From: JBARRO01 sp049644265
GTDB taxonomy: Bacteria; Bacteroidota; Ignavibacteria; UBA10030
DNA: 30,567 nucleotides
Reading direction: 5' to 3'
Assembly (NCBI GenBank): GCA_049644265.1
Contig: JBARRO010000151.1
Coordinates: forward strand, 1 to 30,567
The translations under genes and the position numbers were made by a program. This document shows, in pieces, positions 8,308-14,894 of this stretch. A model generated the notes under the pieces. That model worked only from the letters and a program-made list of their open reading frames with translations, did no database searches and was not told the DNA's origin. Each line of letters opens with the position of its first letter. Positions within the stretch are counted from its first letter, which is position 1.

Positions 8308-9528
8308 TTACCGATGCAAACTGCTCTTTGCTTGGAATCTGAGGAACCGGGAATTTGAGAAGCACGACAAATAAAGCTTCCCTGTTGAGCTCTGCACCGC
8401 GACTCCGTAGGGTTGTCCTATGTTCACGGCCGTCCCTCCCGTTGCACTCGCGCTTGTGAAGTCCGGTTTTCCAAGGACTGCATCGGCTAAGCCTCCATTG
8501 GATTTGGAGGGTGCATTGTAAAACACGAGGCATCGGTTGTAATATCCATCCGCAACGTAGAGGTTGTTGTTCTGATCGACGGCGAGAGCATACGCAAAAT
8601 AGATAGAGGACTGGCTCGCCGCCGGGACGGTGCCATCGGTGAAATCAGATTTTCCCAACACAATGTCCGCTGATGCGCCGTTCGCTTTTGCCGCGGCGTT
8701 CAGGAATATCGAGAGGCGATAATTTCCCTTCTGGCCGACATAGAGGTTTCCATTCTTGTCCGTTGCAAGCGAAATCGGGTTGTCCAGCTTGTCCGCAGCG
8801 GTTCCCTTGGTGTTCGTCGTGAAATTTATCTGCCCCAGTACGCCGTCTGCGTTCGCTCCGTTGGCCTTCAACGCTGCATTATTGAAGCGCAGCACGCGAT
8901 GATTGGACCCGTCAGCAACGTAGAGATTTCCGGACGGGTCGACGGCAATTGCTTGTGGAGTGAAAAATGTACTCTGGGTTGTGCCGAAACCTGTGCTTGT
9001 GAAATCCGGCCTGCCCAAGACACCATCTGCCGCCGCGCCATTTGCTCTGCTCCCGGCTGCGTTGAAGCGAAGCACGCGCCCGTTCGCCTGATCAACCACG
9101 TAGAGATTTCCGGAACCATCGATTGCGACGGATGTGGGAGTCTGAAAACCTTGTGCGGAAGGAGTGTTTCCGTTAGCCGAATAATTCCAACCACTGCTGG
9201 TAAAATTCGGCTGGCCTAAAACTCCATTTGCATTCGCCCCGTTCGCTTTTGTGGCTGCGCTGTCAAAACGAAGAATGCGATGGGCACCCTGATCGACAAC
9301 GAACAATGATCCATTGTTATCTGTGACCATGCCCCAGGGATTGTTCACCGAACTCTGGCTCACGGTGTTAGAGCCGGTTCCCGTCAGGGTTGTTTGGCCG
9401 AATACCGCTTCGGCACTTTGTCCGTTATCCCACGGCGGAACATCCTGAGTTGGCTGAGTCGACGAATCGTTTTTCTTGCAACCGGCCACAAACAACAGGA
9501 CAGCAAGCACCATGAGTAGATTTTTCAT
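8308..9528 (-). CDS. NHL-repeat lipoprotein
   Basis: A 406-residue lipoprotein. The start is taken as the ATG at 9528, with GGGGA five bases upstream, and not the TTG at 9540. The signal ends in the lipobox L-F-V-A-G-C, with C17 as the lipidated residue, followed by KKNDSS. Residues about 40-400 hold around six NHL-type repeats of 50-60 residues, each reading N-P-x-x-[VI]-A-x-D-x-x-G-N-L-Y-V-[AV]-D-x-x-x-x-R-[VI]-L-R-F. They alternate with an unusual linker A-x-A-N-G-A-x-A-D-G-V-L-G-[QRK]-x-[ND]-F-T. The fold is expected to be a six-bladed propeller used for binding. It has no T9SS tail, unlike its neighbours. It is divergent from the sigma-factor gene, so the 9529-9759 region may hold promoters for both. 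The ligand is not recognisable. Confidence 0.9.
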   Translation of the reverse strand: MKNLLMVLAVLLFVAGCKKNDSSTQPTQDVPPWDNGQSAEAVFGQTTLTGTGSNTVSQSSVNNPWGMVTDNNGSLFVVDQGAHRILRFDSAATKANGANANGVLGQPNFTSSGWNYSANGNTPSAQGFQTPTSVAIDGSGNLYVVDQANGRVLRFNAAGSRANGAAADGVLGRPDFTSTGFGTTQSTFFTPQAIAVDPSGNLYVADGSNHRVLRFNNAALKANGANADGVLGQINFTTNTKGTAADKLDNPISLATDKNGNLYVGQKGNYRLSIFLNAAAKANGASADIVLGKSDFTDGTVPAASQSSIYFAYALAVDQNNNLYVADGYYNRCLVFYNAPSKSNGGLADAVLGKPDFTSASATGGTAVNIGQPYGVAVQSSTGKLYLSCFSNSRFLRFQAKSSLHR

Positions 9529-9654
9529 CGTTCCCCGCAAAGTGAGTGAAGTGTGTTTGGATGCGTCTGGTCGAAAGATACTGATGTTTCAACGAGAAAC
9601 AACCCGACTGGAGTGCTGACTCCTTAACGGTATCAAGGTTTTGACCTGCGTGGA

Positions 9655-9677
9655 TTGATTCACCTCACGGGAATCAA
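9655..9677. promoter_or_regulatory. Inverted repeat between divergent lipoprotein and sigma-factor genes
   Basis: TTGATTC (9655-9661) and GAATCAA (9671-9677) form a perfect 7-bp inverted repeat with a 9-nt spacer in the 231-bp divergent intergenic region. Its position suits an operator for either gene, but a chance hairpin is possible. No convincing promoter hexamers were found in this spacer. Confidence 0.3.
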
Positions 9678-9759
9678 TGTCAGGGTTCGCCATCCTCTTT
9701 TCCCTCCCATTTTTCTTTCCAAAATCACTACATTCAGATAACACCCTATACGCGTTTCG

Positions 9760-10332
9760 TTGAACTCCCAATCTCTTCACGACAACTACCTTCGGCAGGG
9801 AACCGCCGGTTATGCAATCATCCGGAGGTTCCACGCAAAGTACGCCGACCTGCTCGAACGAACGCACCTCGCTTCGGTCGATGATGTGGTACACGACGTC
9901 TTCCTCGCTCTTTCCAAAACGGACTTTACGCAGATTCGCGATGTCGAACGCTACGTCATGCGTGCGGTCAAGCTCCATTGCTGGTCGCTACTCGACAAAG
10001 CCATCCGACTCAAACCGATTGCCGTTGAAAGAAAAGCGACGAACGAGGCGACGATGCCGGAAGCACGTCTCAGCGAATCGGAACATCCGATTGCAGAGCT
10101 CGAGGGCATGGAGTTGCTCGCTCAATTGAACCTGTTCAAGTCCGGCCTCGACCGTGATTCCGCCCGGTTGCTTAACTTGCTTATCGACGAGTCCGCGCGG
10201 TCGGAGATCGCGGGGGTGATGGGGCTGAACATGAATACGCTCGACACAAAGATCCGAAGGCTGAGAATGCGGCTCGCAGAGCATTTAAAAGGTCTGGGAT
10301 ATACCTACAGGGGAATGGAGCGTTTTGAATAA
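9760..10332 (+). CDS. ECF-type RNA polymerase sigma factor
   Basis: A 190-residue sigma-70-family factor of the extracytoplasmic-function type. Region 2 spans about residues 15-85, with the core-binding helix VDDVVHDVFLAL and an aromatic, basic stretch (ERYVMRAVKLHCW). An acidic linker (about 95-115) leads to region 4 at about 118-178, whose helix-turn-helix is ARSEIAGVMGLNMNTLDTKI followed by the basic RRLRMRLAEHLK. The start is TTG at 9760, the only candidate after an in-frame stop at 9739; no Shine-Dalgarno is visible, so translation may be weak. It lies directly upstream of a zinc-finger membrane protein on the same strand, the usual sigma/anti-sigma layout. Target promoters are unknown; the neighbouring TPR-CHAT and NHL lipoprotein genes are reasonable candidates. 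Confidence 0.88.
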   Translation: MNSQSLHDNYLRQGTAGYAIIRRFHAKYADLLERTHLASVDDVVHDVFLALSKTDFTQIRDVERYVMRAVKLHCWSLLDKAIRLKPIAVERKATNEATMPEARLSESEHPIAELEGMELLAQLNLFKSGLDRDSARLLNLLIDESARSEIAGVMGLNMNTLDTKIRRLRMRLAEHLKGLGYTYRGMERFE

Positions 10333-10424
10333 TTCTCAGAATTAGGGAAAGTTTTGGGTGATTCCAGGGACTATTATTTTGACGAAAAGTCGAAACAGCA
10401 GAGGTCGCAAAGCTCGCCCGCCGT

Positions 10425-10447
10425 GCCTGCCTGCCGGTCAGGCAGGC
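10425..10447. repeat. GC-rich palindrome between sigma and anti-sigma genes
   Basis: GCCTGCCTG, loop CCGGT, CAGGCAGGC make a perfect 9-bp stem. A related GC-rich palindrome with a CTGCC/GGCAG core lies at 11406-11440. Elements of this look are dispersed in many FCB-group genomes. It could weaken read-through between the sigma gene and its presumed anti-sigma, but no T-run follows. The rest of the 215-bp spacer shows no gene. Confidence 0.55.
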
Positions 10448-10547
10448 TTCATCTTCTGGCGGGGAGGCGCCAAGGGCGCAAAGATGAGAAATGGAAATAG
10501 ATCTCAAGACCTTTGCGGTTTATTCTTAAACCAGACAAAGATCGACC

Positions 10548-11249
10548 ATGCCAAATAATGACTTTCTAAAAGACTATTCCAGATTCCTCGACTCCGAAGG
10601 CCGACACCTGACGTATACTGCGTTGTCGACGTATCGGAATTCTGCAGCGCAATTGAGCGAAAAGGAGCTGGAGTTTCTTACAAAGCATCTGCACTTATGC
10701 AAGGAATGCCGGGTAAGGTTGGAAGAGATTGAAGAGGTTGAGGGTGAGGTTGAAGACGAGGTTGAGGTTAAGGATCAGGTTAAGGGGAAGCAACTCTCTC
10801 CTCTGATTCGCTATGCGATTGCTGCGGTGATTGTGGTTGGGGTTGGCATCGCCGTCATCTCACTGCTCCGTTCACCACAGCAAAACAAACAGCAGGAGAA
10901 ATCCATCGCGTTTGAAGCGACGAGTCCGGAACGATTCACACCGAATGACGCCCTTGAGAATTTCGTTTCCCGGACGACACGTTCTGCGAACTCGATTTCG
11001 ATCGTAGCTCCCGGAATCGGTGACACGCTTGTAGCGCCGTTCACGTTCAGGTGGGAAGATTCCCGACAGCAACGCACTTACACTCTCACTGTTGTGGATA
11101 ATAAGAACAACGAGCTGTGGAGTTGGGAAGGGACGTCGAAGCAGACATCAATCGAGCGGACATTAACACCTGGACTGTACTACGCTAAACTCGGGGCGAA
11201 TGGAGAGCTTTCAGCTGTAACGAGATTTGTTGTGGTTGGGGGGAAGTAG
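10548..11249 (+). CDS. Anti-sigma-factor-like membrane protein with ZAS-type zinc finger
   Basis: A 233-residue single-pass protein that probably binds the sigma factor encoded just upstream. The cytoplasmic N-terminus carries the anti-sigma zinc motif H-x3-C-x2-C as H47, C51 and C54 (KHLHLCKECR). An acidic then basic low-complexity linker spans about residues 63-82 (alternating E-V/E-G/K-D pairs). One transmembrane helix lies at about 86-107. The outside part (about 110-233) ends in an Ig/FnIII-like module with GDTLVAPFTFRWED ... YTLTVVD ... LTPGLYYAKL, possibly the signal-sensing domain. No classical Shine-Dalgarno precedes the ATG. Being anti-sigma is inferred from the motif, topology and position; the zinc finger and helix are directly visible. 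Confidence 0.78.
   Translation: MPNNDFLKDYSRFLDSEGRHLTYTALSTYRNSAAQLSEKELEFLTKHLHLCKECRVRLEEIEEVEGEVEDEVEVKDQVKGKQLSPLIRYAIAAVIVVGVGIAVISLLRSPQQNKQQEKSIAFEATSPERFTPNDALENFVSRTTRSANSISIVAPGIGDTLVAPFTFRWEDSRQQRTYTLTVVDNKNNELWSWEGTSKQTSIERTLTPGLYYAKLGANGELSAVTRFVVVGGK
10734..10787 (+). repeat. In-frame hexamer repeat encoding the acidic linker of the anti-sigma protein
   Basis: Nine 6-bp units on the theme GAGGTT (GAGGTT, GAGGGT, GAGGTT, GAAGAC, GAGGTT, GAGGTT, AAGGAT, CAGGTT, AAGGGG) encode alternating charged/valine residues just before the membrane helix. Here the period is six, two codons, whereas the spacer arrays have period seven. Confidence 0.7.
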
Positions 11250-11256
11250 GAGGGAA

Positions 11257-11324
11257 GTTTGGAGTTTAGAGTTTGAAGTTTCGAGTTTAAGGTTTTAGAG
11301 TTCAAGGTTCAAAGTCGAAAGTTC
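11257..11324. repeat. Degenerate heptamer tandem array (about 9 units)
   Basis: Units begin with GTT or GTC: GTTTGGA, GTTTAGA, GTTTGAA, GTTTCGA, GTTTAAG, one 8-mer GTTTTAGA, GTTCAAG, GTTCAAA, GTCGAAA. The array starts seven bases after the anti-sigma stop codon. The rest of the 11250-11603 spacer contains a GC-rich palindrome at 11406-11440 and pyrimidine-rich sequence, but no gene I can support. Confidence 0.75.
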
Positions 11325-11405
11325 TGCCCATCCTTTAGTACTACTATTCGCTCTTAACACTTCATCCTGTTCCTTCTCCCTTATCCTCATACATGGTTCG
11401 CCTCC

Positions 11406-11440
11406 CTGCCCGCCGAACTTGTTCAGTGAGGCAGGCGGGC
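11406..11440. repeat. GC-rich imperfect palindrome
   Basis: GCCCGCC (11408-11414) pairs with GGCGGGC (11434-11440), and CTGCC/GGCAG occurs on each side. It lies between the convergent anti-sigma and TPR-CHAT genes and resembles the palindrome at 10425. It could be a dispersed repeat or a bidirectional transcript end; no T-run is attached. Confidence 0.45.
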
Positions 11441-11603
11441 GCTCACCATGGTTCTTCCTTTTCCTTTTCCTCTTACCCTTTTACTTACCATTTCTATCAG
11501 TTCGGCAATCTGCACCCGCGCCTCTGAACTTAATCTCACACCTGTTGTCTGCAATCTTTGGCTATCTTTCAACTTTCAACAAATCTACAATCGATAATTT
11601 TTC

Positions 11604-14600
11604 TCACTTTCCCATCAACACAAACGGACTCCATTCAACCGGGTGTGCAAATTTTTTCTCCTTGATCATCGTGAGTTTTGCATTGCGCAGGGCGGAAGGG
11701 AGACTTTGGCCCTTTAAAACATTCCTGTAGAACTCAACCATCAGGTCCGCTGTCGATTTATCCGCAACTTGCCAGAGCGAAACGAGCAGGTTCTTTGCCC
11801 CTGCGTACAGGAATCCACGGGTAAGCCCGAGAATCCCTTCTCCTTTCGCCACCTTTCCCAGGCCGCTTTCGCACGCACTCAGGACAACGAGGTCGGCGTT
11901 CAGTTTCAGGTTGTAGACTTCACCCGCGTACAGCACGCCGTCATCCCACGATCCCTTCTCGGGCATGGCAAAGACAAGCGCGGAGAGCTTGGGAGAATCT
12001 TCCTGAATGATGCCGTGCGTAGCCACGTGGACAAACCTGGAGGATCCGACCTTAGCCGATTTGAATTCCGACTCCGACGCCGCAGAATGGAGAAACGCCG
12101 TTCCTTTCCGCTTGTTTGCCTCGAACAATTTGACGATGTTTTTCACCTCGTTCTCGGACTCTTTCAACTCCGTAAGCTGTTCCCCTCCAACAGTAATCGA
12201 TCGCATGACCGGCTTTTCTGAGTCGTCTTCGCTTGCTGCAGACCGAACTGCTGTCGCATAGACCGCGCTCGCATGGAGCGGCTTGTCTGAGAAGACGGGG
12301 GCTATCCCCACAAACTCTTCCCCTCCAGCGTGACTCTTCACAATCTTCCGTCCAAAAAGAAGTGTTGAAGAAATGTGATAGCTTATGTCAAAATCACGGA
12401 CGAGATACGGAAGGGCTGAAAAGTCCGCGGAAGCGGTTTTCCCCCCGGCCGTCAGGAGCGCTTCAAAAGGAAGGTAATTCAGAATCCCGTCCGCAACGAT
12501 ATACAGTTTCTTCTTTCCCCTGAGCTCATCTCGCACCGGACCGATCAGCTCTGCAAAGAGTCGTCTCCCAAGCTCCCGATAAGAGCGGTCATCGATACTC
12601 TGGATGGAATGGCGGAATTGTTTCACCAACCCCGGCAGTGAGGCATGCAACTCATGAGATTTCAGTACACAACGCGTCCTGGTGATCGCAAAAACACTGA
12701 CAGAGCTGTCCCCTGCGACGAATTCCAGCAGCGCGGACTTGTCATCCAATTGCCGTCGCACTTCCGGCAGTGAAACGACCTTTGTGTCGAGCTTCAAAGA
12801 ATGATACTCGGGATAGTTCCGGTCAAACCTCTCAATGAGACTTTCGTACCGACGGTGGATGTCGAAGAGCGTACTCTCCCATTGCGCTATTTTGGCCTTG
12901 TCTGCTTTGCCTTTTTTCTCCTTCCCCCTCTGAATTTGAGTCTCATGGTAGGTGAGGTCAACCCTCAGAGCGGATTCCTGTGTGAGCAAACTTTCCGGAA
13001 TTCCTGCGAATGCTCTGGCGTTGGATTCGGTGATCGCATCCCAAAGAGTCCCGGCTTTGCTTCGTTCAGCGAATGAAAATGCCGCCGAAAGATACGCCCC
13101 ATCATGCGTGGCTTCATAGAGACGGCGGGCCGTAATGGTCCCCTGCTGATAGCCATTGAATGCGGTTTGACCCAACTGGATTTTTGACCCCTCCGTGCCA
13201 AACCCCCGTCGAATATTCTCCACAAGCCATGCGGCGTGTTCGTAACAATCGAGCGATGACTTGAGGTCGGGCAGCTGATGTTCAATTTCATACTTCTGTC
13301 GTAGCGCTTCCCCTTTTCCGGTCAGAGATACGAGCAAATCCAGATCCGATGAACTCTTCAGGGTGTCGGGATTTGCATGAATGTCAGCATTCCCGAACGT
13401 TTCGACGAGTGAGATAATCCCCTGCTGGTAGTGTTGAAGAGCCGTATCGAGATTGTTCGAACCTGCGAAGACCGCACCGAGCGCATTGTGTGACTGCCCC
13501 ACCTTTGCATTTTTCTCTCCCAGAGTTTCCCGGCGTACCGTCAGTGATTTTTCCAGCCACACTCTCGCTTTGGCCGCGTCGCCGAGTTTTCCATAGGCCT
13601 CGCCGATATTGAAGTAACTCTGGGTCACGCTCGGATGTTTCGGTCCGAGCTTTTCCTCCCAGATCGAAAGCGCTTCCTGGTACGATTCCAGCGCCCGGTC
13701 GTATTGGCCCATGTCCGCGTACGTGCGTCCGATATTGTTAATGACTCCTGCAACGTTTGGATGCTTTGCGCCGAGCTTTTTCAGAAAGATTTCTTTCGAT
13801 TTGCGACCGGCATCGAGGGCCTTGTCGAATTCTCCCCTGCTCCGATACACCATCGCGATGTTGTTGTACCGAATTCCAAATGACGGGTGGTCCGGCTCGA
13901 CGGTTCCGGCCATGATCGCAAGAGACTTCAGGTAGTATTCCAGCGCGAGGTCATAGTCTCCCACGCGCATCTGAATCGCCGCAATGTTGTTGTACAGGCC
14001 GGCGATATCAGGATGCTTTTCACCGAGCACGAGACGACGGGTCTCGAGAGACCGCGTAAAATAGTCCAGCGCCTTTTGATAATCGCCGTGCGTCTCGTAG
14101 ATGCCCGCCATGCCGTTGTAGGTGGAGCTTATCTTCATCCTTTGCTCTCCCTCCGGTGCAGGAAAGAGTCCGAGGGCACAGCTAAAGTAGGCAAGGGCGC
14201 TGTCGTGTTCCCCCGTACTCGAATAGATTTCTCCAAACAGCGAGCAAATATCCCATTCAAGATCAACGGCGTCGGCCGATTTGCCACGCGGGATTCTGTC
14301 AGCGCTGCGCACAACCACAAGTGCCGTGTCGTATTTTCCCTGCTGCCGGAGGATGGATCCCAGCATGACCAATCGCTCCGCCGCAAGGAGCGGTTCTTCC
14401 TTTAAGAGGCTTTGCTCTATGTCCGGCGTTATCTGGAGGACGGCTGTTGCCTTGTCATAGCTTCCCTTCGACTTGAGACACTCCGACTTTTTGTTCCGGC
14501 AGCGAATCTGACCGCCGATCATGTTTGCCGCAGTATAGAGTTCTTCAGATTTGTCATAGAGAACGATGGCGGTATCATAACGGGCGGAGCGTTGGAGGGC

Positions 14601-14711
14601 GAAGGCCTGCTCAAACAGATTCGTGGCTGCAGCTGTGTCTGAAGCGGTCTGACTTTTCATCTCGCTGAACGCAAGGATGGCGAGCACCGAGCAAAGGATG
14701 TGCGTTTTCAT
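11604..14711 (-). CDS. Secreted TPR-CHAT caspase-like peptidase
   Basis: A 1035-residue protein joining tetratricopeptide repeats to a CHAT domain (clan CD, caspase/separase-like cysteine peptidases). The start at 14711 is chosen because GGAGAGG precedes it and a signal peptide follows (MKTHILCSVLAILAFSEMKSQ); the upstream extension to 14783 has neither. Residues about 28-430 are TPRs, of which about 180-430 are kinesin-light-chain type, 42 residues each (L-G-x-K-H-P-x-V-A ... N-N-I-G). A helical region follows. The CHAT domain covers about 725-1032, with the catalytic dyad H899 in HVATHG and C947 in LSACESG, then GLTRGFLYAGA and SLWQV. Export means it would act in the periplasm or outside, unlike cytoplasmic TPR-CHAT effectors. 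It is convergent with the sigma/anti-sigma pair. Peptidase activity is inferred from the intact dyad; the substrate is unknown. Confidence 0.93.
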   Translation of the reverse strand: MKTHILCSVLAILAFSEMKSQTASDTAAATNLFEQAFALQRSARYDTAIVLYDKSEELYTAANMIGGQIRCRNKKSECLKSKGSYDKATAVLQITPDIEQSLLKEEPLLAAERLVMLGSILRQQGKYDTALVVVRSADRIPRGKSADAVDLEWDICSLFGEIYSSTGEHDSALAYFSCALGLFPAPEGEQRMKISSTYNGMAGIYETHGDYQKALDYFTRSLETRRLVLGEKHPDIAGLYNNIAAIQMRVGDYDLALEYYLKSLAIMAGTVEPDHPSFGIRYNNIAMVYRSRGEFDKALDAGRKSKEIFLKKLGAKHPNVAGVINNIGRTYADMGQYDRALESYQEALSIWEEKLGPKHPSVTQSYFNIGEAYGKLGDAAKARVWLEKSLTVRRETLGEKNAKVGQSHNALGAVFAGSNNLDTALQHYQQGIISLVETFGNADIHANPDTLKSSSDLDLLVSLTGKGEALRQKYEIEHQLPDLKSSLDCYEHAAWLVENIRRGFGTEGSKIQLGQTAFNGYQQGTITARRLYEATHDGAYLSAAFSFAERSKAGTLWDAITESNARAFAGIPESLLTQESALRVDLTYHETQIQRGKEKKGKADKAKIAQWESTLFDIHRRYESLIERFDRNYPEYHSLKLDTKVVSLPEVRRQLDDKSALLEFVAGDSSVSVFAITRTRCVLKSHELHASLPGLVKQFRHSIQSIDDRSYRELGRRLFAELIGPVRDELRGKKKLYIVADGILNYLPFEALLTAGGKTASADFSALPYLVRDFDISYHISSTLLFGRKIVKSHAGGEEFVGIAPVFSDKPLHASAVYATAVRSAASEDDSEKPVMRSITVGGEQLTELKESENEVKNIVKLFEANKRKGTAFLHSAASESEFKSAKVGSSRFVHVATHGIIQEDSPKLSALVFAMPEKGSWDDGVLYAGEVYNLKLNADLVVLSACESGLGKVAKGEGILGLTRGFLYAGAKNLLVSLWQVADKSTADLMVEFYRNVLKGQSLPSALRNAKLTMIKEKKFAHPVEWSPFVLMGK

Positions 14712-14894
14712 ACCTCTCCGAGAACAGAGTCTAAAAATTGCCGCATTTGCATCAATATAAGCGATTTTGCAGCGCAGGTGCAAGCGATCCGGAGCAACCC
14801 TGCCAATGACGGGAATGGGAGGGTTGAAAGTTTTTAGCCCCTTATGGGACTGTGACTCTATATCCCATTTTTCTCAATTGACAGGGAGGAATCC

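Noticed and set aside
10358..10558. Small plus-strand frame between sigma and anti-sigma genes
   Set aside because: It is created by the GC-rich palindrome at 10425-10447, whose translation (LPAGQAG) is typical of repeat read-through, and it overlaps the next gene start.
11419..11730. 103-codon hydrophobic plus-strand frame
   Set aside because: It reads a pyrimidine-rich spacer as phenylalanine, leucine and proline, and runs into the antisense of the TPR-CHAT gene. No ribosome site supports it.
14712..14894. Promoter hexamers in the divergent spacer between TPR-CHAT and T9SS genes
   Set aside because: TTGAAA near 14824 has no acceptable partner at 16-18 bp, and the short TGGGA/TCCCA repeat is too weak to call.
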